Shown one piece after another: positions 1 to 7,999 of a stretch of DNA of 64,000 nt (position 1 is its first letter; every line of letters starts with the position of its first letter). The notes under the pieces were generated by a model. It searched no databases. It had not been told where the DNA came from and saw nothing but the letters and a program-made list of their open reading frames with translations. The position numbers and the translations under genes were made by a program. The DNA comes from Palauibacter sp965222475 (GTDB lineage: Bacteria; Gemmatimonadota; Gemmatimonadetes; Palauibacterales; Palauibacteraceae), in the NCBI RefSeq assembly GCF_965222475.1, contig NZ_CBDCUB010000002.1, forward strand, positions 434,001 to 498,000, read 5' to 3'.

Positions 1-1079
1 GGGTCGCCGCCGTCCGCGGCGGACACGAGCCAGAAGTCGGGCGCGTAGTCGTCAACCGGCCGGCCGCCCAGCTTCATCCCCACCATGACGAGGGCGAAGG
101 GCGAGCGCCCGGCCTCGATCTCGGCCCGCTGGCGCTCCAGCGCGGCCCGCCCGATGTAGTCGCCCGCCTTCTCGCGCGGCACCTGGTAGGCGAGGTTGCA
201 CTGGAAGGGGCTCGTCTCGTGGTCGATGTCCTGTCCCCACGACAGGATCCCGGCCTGGATCCGGCGCTGGTGGCCGGGGGCCGTGACCATCAGCCCGTGC
301 GCCTCTCCCGCCTCCAGCAGCGCTCGCCACAGCGTCCCCGCGTGCAGCGTCGCGTCCCGGAGATAGATCTCGTATCCCTTCTCCCCCGAGAACCCGGTCT
401 GCGAGACCACCACGGAGCAGTCCGCGATCTCCGCCTCCATGAGCCCGTAGTAGGGGATGTCGCGGACGGCCCCTCCCACGAGATCGACCATGAGATCGAG
501 CGACTTCGGCCCCTGTATCTGCAGCGGACAGACATCGATCTCGTCGATCTCCACCTCCATCCCGAGGCCGACGTTCACGCCCTGAAGCCAGAACAGGAGG
601 TCGGAGTCGGCCAGCGAGAACCAGAACTCGTCGCCGGAGAGCCGCAGCAGCACCGGGTCGTTGAGGATGCCGCCGCGCTCGTTGCAGAGGATGACGTACC
701 TCGCGCGCATCGGCTCGATCCGGGTCGCGTCGCGCGTGATCGCATAGTCGACGAACGCCTCGGCGTCGGGTCCCCTGACGCGGATCTGCCGCTCCACGGC
801 GACGTTCCACAGCGTGACGCGGTGGGTGAGCGCCTCGTGTTCCGCCGCCGCGCCCCCCTCTTCGGGCCGGGCGTAGCCGCGGGGGTGGTAGATGCGGTTG
901 TAGACGGTGGCCCGCCAGCAGCCCGCCAGGTGCGACAGGTGCCAGTAGGGCGACTTCCGGACCCGGGTGGAGATGAGCATCTCGACCGGCGTCCGTCCGC
1001 TCTGGCGCAGGTTGATGGGGACGATCCGGTCCGACTGGTCCACGCTCGGGGGCTGGCCCGATCCCGGCGCGCCCGTCAT
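1..1079 (-). CDS. GcvT-family methyltransferase, DmdA-like (3' end missing)
   Basis: Folate-dependent aminomethyltransferase/demethylase fold. The frame stays open from an ATG at 1079 to the window edge (359 codons seen), so the end is missing. Residues about 40-200 recall dimethylsulfoniopropionate demethylase DmdA more than true glycine-cleavage T protein: TVYNRIYHP near 58, LWNVAVERQIRVRGPDAEAF near 90-109, GGILNDPVLL at 136-145, SLADSDLLFW near 155-164 and a PLQIQGPKS turn near 185-193. No gcvH or gcvP lies beside it. The ATG overlaps the stop of the upstream epimerase in an ATGA junction, so the two are probably co-translated. The substrate could be DMSP, another methylated compound or an aromatic methyl ether; sequence alone does not decide. 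Confidence 0.75.
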   Translation of the reverse strand, partial: MTGAPGSGQPPSVDQSDRIVPINLRQSGRTPVEMLISTRVRKSPYWHLSHLAGCWRATVYNRIYHPRGYARPEEGGAAAEHEALTHRVTLWNVAVERQIRVRGPDAEAFVDYAITRDATRIEPMRARYVILCNERGGILNDPVLLRLSGDEFWFSLADSDLLFWLQGVNVGLGMEVEIDEIDVCPLQIQGPKSLDLMVDLVGGAVRDIPYYGLMEAEIADCSVVVSQTGFSGEKGYEIYLRDATLHAGTLWRALLEAGEAHGLMVTAPGHQRRIQAGILSWGQDIDHETSPFQCNLAYQVPREKAGDYIGRAALERQRAEIEAGRSPFALVMVGMKLGGRPVDDYAPDFWLVSAADGGD

Positions 1080-2227
1080 GAGTCCGCCCGCGGGCTGCGG
1101 CGGCGCCATGCTTCGAGGATCCCGGCGTCGCGCTCGAGGTTCAGCTGGAGTTGCCGGCGGCGCTCCTCGGGCTCGCTCAGGAACCAGTCCAGGGTCTCGC
1201 GCGCCGTGACCGCGAGCGGGCGGAACTTGAGACCCGCCTCGACGCCACGGTGCGACCGGACGCGCGCCAGCGCTCTCGCGGGGCCGTTCTGCGAGTACCA
1301 GAGGGGGTAGCGGGTGGGCGGCTCGCGGCTCGCGAGGAAGTCCTCGTCCACCCACGCGAAAGACACGCGCGACGTCGTGACCGCGCGGATGCCGTACAGG
1401 AACTCGTCCATGCGGGTCTCGTCGAGCGTCGGGCCGGCCACGTTGAAGATCCCGCCGGTGTCCTGCTCCAGCAGGTGCATGGCGAACTCGGCCAGGTCCC
1501 GCACGTCGATGAACTGGACCGGGTTGTCCATGTCGCCCGGCGCGATCGCCTCGCCCCCGTGGTGGATCCGGACCGGCCAGTACGTGAAGCGGTCGGTGGG
1601 ATCTCCGGGGCCCGCGACGACGTGGAGGCGCGCGATCGTGCCGCGGCCGCCGTAGATTTCCCGCACCGCCTCCTCGCACATCACCTTGAGCGGCCCGTAG
1701 TACCGCCCCACATCCTCGCTCTCGGGGTCGGTCACCTCGAGGAGTCCGGCATCTTCCGGCAGTTCGTCCTGGTCGAAGTCGTACACGGAACCGGTGGAGG
1801 TGAACAGATAGCGGCCGACGGAATCGCGCAGGAGGCCGGCCGAGTCGCGCACGAGGCGGGGGACGTAGCCGCTGTTGTCGATGACGTAGTCCCATTCCCT
1901 CCCCCGCAGCGCGTCGAGGGCCCCGTCGCGGTCCCCGATCAGCGTCTCGACGCCGGGGAAGAGACCGGGATTCGTGCGCCCGCGGTTGAAGAGGGTGACC
2001 TCGTGCCCCCGCTCGAGGGCGTGCCGCACCATGTGGGGGCCGATGAAACCGGTGCCTCCCAGGATGAGCAACCGCCCGGGCCGGGCCGCGCTTTCGGCGG
2101 CGGCGCCTTCGGAGTCCGGCGAGGGGCGAGTCTCCCCCGTGCATGCCGCGGCACCCAGGGCCGGGAGCGCCGCAGCTCCCGCCGCCGCGAGCGAGGTTCC
2201 CGTGAATTCACGTCGCGTCATCCTCAT
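1076..2227 (-). CDS. Tat-exported lipoprotein, NAD-dependent epimerase/dehydratase family
   Basis: 383 residues. The N terminus has a twin-arginine motif (TRREF, residues 4-8), a short hydrophobic stretch and a lipobox-like GAAAC with Cys29, so the enzyme is probably folded with its cofactor in the cytoplasm, exported and lipid-anchored. The Rossmann motif GGTGFIG is at 57-63, a STGSVYD strand at 144-150, and the catalytic Tyr177-x-x-x-Lys181 pair is present, so it looks active as an extended short-chain dehydrogenase. The substrate is unknown. The ATG at 2227 has a GGAGG Shine-Dalgarno sequence just upstream and lies inside the end of the PIN gene; an in-frame ATG at 2221 is an alternative. 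An exported epimerase is unusual because nucleotide sugars are cytoplasmic. Confidence 0.8.
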   Translation of the reverse strand: MRMTRREFTGTSLAAAGAAALPALGAAACTGETRPSPDSEGAAAESAARPGRLLILGGTGFIGPHMVRHALERGHEVTLFNRGRTNPGLFPGVETLIGDRDGALDALRGREWDYVIDNSGYVPRLVRDSAGLLRDSVGRYLFTSTGSVYDFDQDELPEDAGLLEVTDPESEDVGRYYGPLKVMCEEAVREIYGGRGTIARLHVVAGPGDPTDRFTYWPVRIHHGGEAIAPGDMDNPVQFIDVRDLAEFAMHLLEQDTGGIFNVAGPTLDETRMDEFLYGIRAVTTSRVSFAWVDEDFLASREPPTRYPLWYSQNGPARALARVRSHRGVEAGLKFRPLAVTARETLDWFLSEPEERRRQLQLNLERDAGILEAWRRRSPRADS

Positions 2228-2645
2228 CGAAGGTCCTCCCCAATAATGACGTTGCCGGGATACGCACCCAGGCGATTCCATCCACATACTCGAAGTGACC
2301 GTCGGCCGAGACCAGATCGGCGCCCGTTTCCATCGCCTGGGCAGCGATCCAGACATCGTTCGAAGGAATGGGGCGACACTTCGCTCGCAGCGAAACCGCG
2401 ATTCGGGAATACCGATCTGCGGTGACCGGCCCCACCGACAGGAGAGAAACGTACGGGTTCTCGAGGAAGGCGCGCATCTCCGCGATGTTCGCCTCGGTAC
2501 GGGAGCCACATCTGAATCCATACAGGAGTTCGCCGAGTACGACCGTTGACATGAGAAGCTCGCCGGCGCCGCGAACGATCCCGGCGACCTCCGGGCGCCC
2601 CCGCATGAGCTGTGAGTAGGCGTTGGCGTCGAGGAGGACCTTCAC
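2208..2645 (-). CDS. PIN-domain ribonuclease, VapC-like, no antitoxin seen
   Basis: 145 residues, the usual length for a VapC toxin. The four acidic metal-binding positions of the PIN nuclease fold are present: Asp6, Glu39, Asp97 and Asp115. Family members usually cleave tRNA or rRNA and are held in check by an antitoxin encoded just upstream. Here the start is GTG at 2645, directly after the stop of a decayed beta-barrel fragment, and I see no AbrB, RHH, Phd or MerR-type antitoxin on either side. The end overlaps the epimerase start by 20 bases. It may be an orphan left by deletion, or a PIN protein with a partner elsewhere. Confidence 0.8.
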   Translation of the reverse strand: MKVLLDANAYSQLMRGRPEVAGIVRGAGELLMSTVVLGELLYGFRCGSRTEANIAEMRAFLENPYVSLLSVGPVTADRYSRIAVSLRAKCRPIPSNDVWIAAQAMETGADLVSADGHFEYVDGIAWVRIPATSLLGRTFDEDDAT

Positions 2646-2867
2646 CTACCGAGTCGGCCGTGGCCTCGTCAATCTCGGAACCCCTGCCGGCAGCAGGGCG
2701 CCGCTCAGCGTGAGTCCGTGCTCGGGCCGGGCGGCGGCGGCCTCCCAGCGGGTCGCTTCGAGAATGAGGTCGACGCGCAGGTCGTACAGCGGCACGGCGC
2801 CGAGCCGGAAGTCGCGTCCGGCCTCCGACAGCCCGAGCCCGAAGTGCGGCGTGCCGGTCAGCCGGCC
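2646..2867 (-). pseudogene. Remnant of the C-terminal beta-barrel of a surface protein
   Basis: About 70 codons whose translation carries the alternating pattern of a membrane beta-barrel end: GTPHFGLGLSEAGRDFRLG, then DLRVDLILEATRWEAAA, then PEHGLTLSG. This recalls the last strands of large autotransporter-like proteins with Ig-type repeats, which normally run to many hundreds of residues. There is no start codon, signal peptide or upstream domain in frame, so only the tail survives. It ends at a TAG directly against the PIN gene. The family match is from memory; the truncation is visible in the sequence. Confidence 0.55.
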
Positions 2868-2878
2868 GCGCGTCCCCC

Positions 2879-3085
2879 TCAGCGGGAGATCACGGTCTCG
2901 TACACGGTCAGGTCCCTGAGCCTGAAGTCCTTCGGGAGGGGCCGTCAACCGGACCTGCGGGAGGCCGGGATCCACTACCGCCAACGGTATCGCGCCACCG
3001 GCCGCGTCATCGCGCGGCCCGGCGATGCCGTCCCCCAGGCCGAAGCCACCCCGGCCAGGAGCGCCGCCCACGACCACCGGGTCAT
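2879..3085 (-). pseudogene. Frame-shifted remnant of a surface lipoprotein tail
   Basis: Just after the stop of the chimeric gene lies an ATGA-overlapping start, then a hydrophobic run (WSWAALLAGVASAWG) that ends in a stop within 40 codons. A second frame carries QVRLTAPPEG, and a third carries FRLRDLTVYETVISR before a TGA at 2879-2881. These pieces together look like a small lipoprotein broken by frameshifts and deletions. Together with the barrel fragment at 2646-2867, they fill the 436 bases between the chimeric gene and the PIN gene. I see no intact gene in this interval. Confidence 0.4.
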
Positions 3086-3663
3086 GGAACCGGCGCGGGC
3101 CCGGATCCCGCGCAGCACTCCTCGCCCCGCTGGCAGCGTTCGATCCAGGAGAGCAGATCGCCGAGGTCATATTCGCCGTCCCCGTTCCCGAGACTGTCGA
3201 GGGCGGCGAGCTGGGTATCGCTCAAGGCTCCCTCCTTCCACAACGCCGCGGCCAATGATGCCCGGGTCACCTCTTCTCCGGCGCCAAGCGCGGCGCAGAG
3301 CCGGGCGGCTTCGTCGTCCTTCACGCTGGCCTCGTCCGGGCGGTCGGAGGACGCCACGGAGACCGTCACCACCGGCGGCGGCCGTGTTCTGGCGTAGACC
3401 GTGCCGTCGTAGGTGTGCGTAAGCGTCGCCGTACCCCACGCCGACGAGACCGCGCTCACCGTCACCGTCTGCCGCCGGAACCAGTTCTCGTGCGTGAACC
3501 TCACCCGCGTCACCGACTGCATCCGGTCGGGCAGGATCCCCCCGTACCACCCGGCCTTGAAGCTGTGGCGCCCGCTGCCGTGGTCCAGGAACCAGTCGCG
3601 CAGGGTCGTGCTGCCGCACCTGGGCACCTTGATGTAGATGCAGCGGTATCGGTGCGAGATCAT
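3082..3663 (-). CDS. Chimeric ORF: sulfotransferase N terminus fused to surface-protein tail
   Basis: 193 residues in one open frame. Residues 1-53 look like the start of a sulfotransferase: YIKVPRCGSTTLRDW matches the loop that binds the 5' phosphosulfate of PAPS. From about residue 54 the character changes. FTHENW and QTVTVSAV are typical of Ig-like surface-protein repeats, and LDSLGNGDGEYDLGDLLSWI near the C terminus resembles a dockerin-like calcium motif. The rest of a sulfotransferase (normally 200-300 residues, with the 3' phosphate-binding part) is missing, so sulfotransfer is unlikely. The ATG overlaps the glycosyltransferase stop in an ATGA junction, which points to an original sulfotransferase gene in that operon. 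An in-frame deletion joining two genes explains this best. Confidence 0.6.
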   Translation of the reverse strand: MISHRYRCIYIKVPRCGSTTLRDWFLDHGSGRHSFKAGWYGGILPDRMQSVTRVRFTHENWFRRQTVTVSAVSSAWGTATLTHTYDGTVYARTRPPPVVTVSVASSDRPDEASVKDDEAARLCAALGAGEEVTRASLAAALWKEGALSDTQLAALDSLGNGDGEYDLGDLLSWIERCQRGEECCAGSGPAPVP

Positions 3664-6600
3664 TGCGCCATCCCCGCCCCGGACGTCCCGCGCCGCGCGG
3701 GGTCGGGACGCGGCGGCGGCACGCCTTCGATCCCGGCGAGCGCCGGGCGCCAGCCCGGCCACACCGACTCGGCCTGGGCGAGGAACGCCGCATCGGCCGC
3801 CTTCCAGGTGTGGCCCTCGGCGTGGCGAACCAGGACGTAGCCCGCGTCGTGGGTCCGGTACACGCCGCCGCCGATGCGGTCCACATCCTCGATCAGCGCC
3901 GCGTCGACGTGGCGCCGGGCCGGGCGCCAGCCGCCGGCGCGTCCGAGATCCGCACGCGCGATCAGCATGGCGCCGCCGGTGATCGAGTGCGACCAGATTT
4001 CGCTGCGCACGCGGCGGCGGCGCACGGTGCGGTCCCGGTGCGCCAAGTAGACGGTCGCCGGGAATTTGCCGACCAGCGACGCCCCGGAATATTCGCGCGC
4101 CAGCACCAGGTCCCACAGATGCTCGGCTCCGTAGACGTCGTCGTCGTCCATCTTCGTCAGCAGCGGGCCGGCGGCAGCCGTCGAAGCCGCGTTCAGCACC
4201 GTGCCCAGGGGGTGGTCTTCGTCGAGGCGCAGCACCGTCACCGGCGCGCCGAGGGAGGCGGTGGCGCACGCCACCTCGTCCGCCTCGAAGCCCGGGCCGT
4301 GCAGGGTCAGCACCAGCTCGAGGCGGGGGTAATCCTGGCGCGCGACATTCGCCACCGCCGCCGCCAGGCGCCCGGGCCGCCGGGTCGCGAGCAATACCGA
4401 CACAAGGGGAAACTCCGGCGGGTCGACGCCCGCCGCCTCGCACAGCTGCCGGGCGCGGGCGCCGAGCGAGTGCACGCGCAGCGCCGTACGCCGCATGCGG
4501 ATGCTGAGCACCTCGCGCGCCTCCGCGCCGTCATAGCCGATGGGGGCGCTCATGAGCTCATGAAGCTCGGGGCCCAGAAGTGTCTCGAGCGCCGGGTCGT
4601 GGTCGGCCAGATGCACGGGCACGCCGCAGGCAGCGATCCGGACCAGCGTGCCGGCGCGCTCGGGCGGCCCGGCATGGAAGGCGCCCACGTCCTCGACATG
4701 GTGGTAGCGCACGAGACGGCTGCGCTCGGCCAGGGGCACTTCGCGCGCGCGCACGCACGACGGAAGCTGGCGCCGCGGCCCCACGCACGCGGCACGCGGC
4801 TCCACCTCCCTCACCCAGCCGACCGGGTTGTGCGCCGCCGGGTCGAAGGCGGGAACCGCCAGCGTCGGCGCCGCGTCGAGACGCACCGTGGGCACGCCGA
4901 TGACCGCCGCCGTGTCCTCCGTGTCCGCCAGCGCAACGTCGACAGGCCCGCCGTCCAGCTCATGCGCGACTCGCGAGGACGCCCGGAACACGGCCCGCGC
5001 GCGCGGGCCCAGAGCCGCGATCCGGGTCCCCAGCGGGGGGTCCCAGTGGGTCGGCCCAGGGGGCGGCGTCGGCCTCGAAGAGCGCGTCGCAGCGGCCCGT
5101 GACGGTGCCGCCACGGCGGCGCGCGCCTGACCGAGCCGCCAGCGGAGCGCCACGGCCAGCCAGGCGAGGAAGCGCCAGGCGGTGTGGATCCCCCTGATGT
5201 GCCGGGCCTCCGCCCACACCCGGGCCGTGTTCGCGCGCAGCGCGCGGCGCGGCGGCGGGTCCGGATTCGCACGGGCGGACGGGGGCAGGCGCAGGAGGAC
5301 CGCGCCGCGGACCGGGCGCGGCCGTACGGCGGCCGCCTTCAACCTGCGCGCGTCGCCGAACGCAGCCACGGGCAGCCCCGTGCGCCGGGCGCGATGCAGC
5401 CCCCACGCCCGGGCGATGGATACGCGCGAGCCGCCCGCGAGCCTGGCCGTCGCCACCACGGCGTCGCCCAGCCCGGTGTGAAGTCGCTCCACGAGGCCGC
5501 GGGGCACGGTGGCGCGGGCGCCAAGGCGGATGTGAAACGGCGACGCCGGAAACGCCTCGAGCGCCGCCTCGTGCGCCGCCTCGAGGACCGACGCGCGGGC
5601 CGATGCGCGCGCCGGGCCTTCGGGCGCCACCCGCACCCTGGCGTCCGCCCCGAAATGCGCCTCGAGCCACGCGGGACCGAGGTCGGCGCGCGCGACCGGC
5701 GTCTCGACCCGCACCGCCAGATCACCCCCCGGGTCGGCGAGCAGACCCTCGACCGCCGCGACGACGCGCGCCGCCGGGACGTCCCCGGCCTCCACGGTGA
5801 CCACATGGCGCGGCACCGCGAAGAACCGGCCCGGCACGGGGCGGCGAAATCCGGGGTCCGCGATGCAGTGGCCGAGCTTCGCACGTTGCAGGTGCTGGTC
5901 CCGCGCCTTCCCTTCCCGGCCGTCCGCCAAGCGCCCCTGGTGCCAGCCGAAGGCTTCCCGCACCGGCGCCAGCAGCCCGCCGCGCGTCTGCACCCGGTAG
6001 CCGAATTCGGTGTCCTCACCCCCGTAGCGCCGGAATGACTCGTCGAAGCCGCCCACCTCGCGGTAGAACGCCTTGCCGATCCCCAGGTTATTCCCGGTCA
6101 CGGCCCGGAACAGGTCCTCGTGCGCCGAGGTCAGGTCGGCGGTGCGGGCCATGTGGCGCTCCAGCCACGGCGGATCCGCGGGCCGGTCCGCGAATAGCGC
6201 CCGCAGCGAGCCTGCCCGGCCACGAACCGCCCCGGCATCGATGCCCGCCGCCTGCACATACGCGCAGAAGCCCAGCGTCAACGCGTCCGAAACCGCATGG
6301 TGCCAGCGCGCGTGGGCCGCCAGCAGCCCGGCTTCGGGGATCACGTCGCCGTCGAGAAACACGAGGATGCCGTGCGCCGCCGCCCGCGCGCCGGCGTTTC
6401 TCGCCCGCGCGAGCCCGAACCCGCGCCGCTCCTGGCGCACCACCCTCACGTCGAGCGGGGTCCCGGCCGGGGGGCGTAGCGGCGGCTCGGAGCCGTCGTC
6501 GACGATGACGACCTCGAACAGCTCCCGCGGGTAGTCCTGCCGCTCCAGCCCCGCCAGCGTCAGCGCCAGCGCTCCGGGCGCCTCGAAGCAGGGCACGATG

Positions 6601-6812
6601 ACGCTGACCGGGAGCGTGGGCGTGAAGCTCCCGCCCTCCGGCAGCCGCACCTGCCGCCAGTCGTTGCCGCGCACCGCCGCCGGCCGCGGCCCGCCGCCGA
6701 CGTGAGACGTCCCGGCGCGCGCGTCGGCGCCCTCCCGGGAACGGGTCGTCCGCCGGAGCCGGCATCGCGCGCGCCACGCGCTCCTGATCCGTTCGAGAGA
6801 TCCCGACATCAT
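3660..6812 (-). CDS. Large glycosyltransferase with two GT-A domains
   Basis: 1050 residues. The N-terminal GT2 domain (about 67-330) has VIVPCF, DDGS at 105-108, LDGDV at 153-157 and GGEDTEFGYRV at 264-274, the last resembling the galactosyltransferase-type C-terminal motif. The middle (about 480-780) is Arg/Ala-rich; AGTLVRIAACGVPVHLADHD recalls the end of a GT-B or CgeB-like domain. The C-terminal domain (about 801-1030) is a second GT-A fold with VSVLLATRRP and DDDD at 889-892 for metal and nucleotide-sugar binding. I see no membrane segment. The start is the first ATG of ATGATG overlapping the aminotransferase stop. Several transferase domains in one chain suggest stepwise building of a repeating or branched glycan; acceptor and sugars are unknown. 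Confidence 0.75.
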   Translation of the reverse strand: MMSGSLERIRSAWRARCRLRRTTRSREGADARAGTSHVGGGPRPAAVRGNDWRQVRLPEGGSFTPTLPVSVIVPCFEAPGALALTLAGLERQDYPRELFEVVIVDDGSEPPLRPPAGTPLDVRVVRQERRGFGLARARNAGARAAAHGILVFLDGDVIPEAGLLAAHARWHHAVSDALTLGFCAYVQAAGIDAGAVRGRAGSLRALFADRPADPPWLERHMARTADLTSAHEDLFRAVTGNNLGIGKAFYREVGGFDESFRRYGGEDTEFGYRVQTRGGLLAPVREAFGWHQGRLADGREGKARDQHLQRAKLGHCIADPGFRRPVPGRFFAVPRHVVTVEAGDVPAARVVAAVEGLLADPGGDLAVRVETPVARADLGPAWLEAHFGADARVRVAPEGPARASARASVLEAAHEAALEAFPASPFHIRLGARATVPRGLVERLHTGLGDAVVATARLAGGSRVSIARAWGLHRARRTGLPVAAFGDARRLKAAAVRPRPVRGAVLLRLPPSARANPDPPPRRALRANTARVWAEARHIRGIHTAWRFLAWLAVALRWRLGQARAAVAAPSRAAATRSSRPTPPPGPTHWDPPLGTRIAALGPRARAVFRASSRVAHELDGGPVDVALADTEDTAAVIGVPTVRLDAAPTLAVPAFDPAAHNPVGWVREVEPRAACVGPRRQLPSCVRAREVPLAERSRLVRYHHVEDVGAFHAGPPERAGTLVRIAACGVPVHLADHDPALETLLGPELHELMSAPIGYDGAEAREVLSIRMRRTALRVHSLGARARQLCEAAGVDPPEFPLVSVLLATRRPGRLAAAVANVARQDYPRLELVLTLHGPGFEADEVACATASLGAPVTVLRLDEDHPLGTVLNAASTAAAGPLLTKMDDDDVYGAEHLWDLVLAREYSGASLVGKFPATVYLAHRDRTVRRRRVRSEIWSHSITGGAMLIARADLGRAGGWRPARRHVDAALIEDVDRIGGGVYRTHDAGYVLVRHAEGHTWKAADAAFLAQAESVWPGWRPALAGIEGVPPPRPDPARRGTSGAGMAQ

Positions 6813-7999
6813 TGCGTGCCATCCCGCAGCGCGTCGCCCAGGAGGGCGATATCCGCCTCGAACGACTCCGGGGCGAGGGGGCCGAAGGAGAAGCGGAAGA
6901 AGCTCGCCAGCGGCGAGGCGTCCCCGCGGCGCGCCATGTCGCAGTCGGTCCCCTTGAGGATCGCGGCCCCGCGCTGGAAGAGGCGCTCGTTTAGGTGCTG
7001 CGCGCCGAGGCCATCGGGGAGACGGCACCAGTGGTAGAAGCCGCCGTCGCCCGAGAACAGCTCGAGTCCCAGCGCCTCGAACGCCTCTCCGTAGCGGTTC
7101 CGCTGGCTCTCGTAGAAGGCCGGCACCGCCTCGCGAACCCGGGGCACGCGATCCGGGTGCAGAAGCTCGACCGCGTAGCACTGGGACGGGTGCGACACGC
7201 CGCCCATCCCGAAGGACGAGAAGTTCCCGAGCACGTCGATGTGCCGCTTCGCCGACACGACCCAGCCGATGCGGATGCCGGGCGCCTGCAGCCCCTTGGT
7301 GGCCGCGCCGACGACGAACAGGTTGCCGTCCTCGATGTCGTCCACATGCGCGAGGGCGCTCACCGGCGGGGCGTGCAGCAGTTCGTAGGCCTCGTCGATG
7401 AGGAGCCCCATGCCGTCGGCCCTCGAAGCCGCGACCAGGGCGCGGAGTTCGTCGCCGGTCCGCGTCACGCCGGTCGGGTTGCAGGGGTTGCTGACCAGCA
7501 TCAGCGTCCGCCCGTCGCCCGGCGCCGTGTAGGCGCCGACCGGGGGCCGGAACCCGTTGTCCGCCCCGCTGTGCACGAGATGATAGGACCGCCGCAGGCG
7601 TTCGAGGATGTCGTAGTAGGGCGTGTATTCCGTCGACGCGACCCGCACCTCGATGTCGGGTTCGAGGAAGAGGAGGAGCGCGACGATCGCGGGACGTCCC
7701 CCGGCGAACACCATCACGTTGTCGGCCGAGATCGCGACGTCGTACGAGTCCCGGTAGTAGCGGGCGATCGCTTCCCGCAGCGCGGGCAGGCCCCACGCCT
7801 TGGGGTATTTGCGGTGCTCCGCAGTCACGGTGACGCGTGACGGGAGGCCGGGACCGTCCGGCAGTCGAACGGTGCGCGGAAAGCCCTGGCTCCAGGGATG
7901 CGTGCCGCGTTCCCCCATGTAGGTGCCGAACGCCCCGAGGAAGGCGTACAGCGTTTCGTAGATCCCCATGGGAGGGACGTACCTCAGGAACGAACTCAT
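6809..7999 (-). CDS. PLP-dependent class I/II aminotransferase
   Basis: 396 residues, normal for fold-type I aminotransferases. SNPCNPTG at 170-177, DEAY at 202-205, the Schiff-base Lys235 in ATKG and Arg243 in GIRIG are the expected cofactor and carboxylate contacts. The reaction would be transfer of an amino group between an amino acid and a keto acid or keto sugar; the donor cannot be named. It sits between a cupredoxin lipoprotein and the large glycosyltransferase, with ATGA overlaps on both sides, so all three are probably made together. A role in making an amino-modified group for the glycan is inference from position only. Confidence 0.8.
   Translation of the reverse strand: MSSFLRYVPPMGIYETLYAFLGAFGTYMGERGTHPWSQGFPRTVRLPDGPGLPSRVTVTAEHRKYPKAWGLPALREAIARYYRDSYDVAISADNVMVFAGGRPAIVALLLFLEPDIEVRVASTEYTPYYDILERLRRSYHLVHSGADNGFRPPVGAYTAPGDGRTLMLVSNPCNPTGVTRTGDELRALVAASRADGMGLLIDEAYELLHAPPVSALAHVDDIEDGNLFVVGAATKGLQAPGIRIGWVVSAKRHIDVLGNFSSFGMGGVSHPSQCYAVELLHPDRVPRVREAVPAFYESQRNRYGEAFEALGLELFSGDGGFYHWCRLPDGLGAQHLNERLFQRGAAILKGTDCDMARRGDASPLASFFRFSFGPLAPESFEADIALLGDALRDGTQ

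Noticed and set aside
52..810. 252-codon minus-strand ORF in the first gene
   Set aside because: It is Arg/Gly rich with no motif; the frame from 1079 gives a clear GcvT/DmdA-like protein.
2646..2900. Antitoxin gene for the PIN protein
   Set aside because: The only open frame encodes a beta-barrel tail, not a DNA-binding antitoxin.
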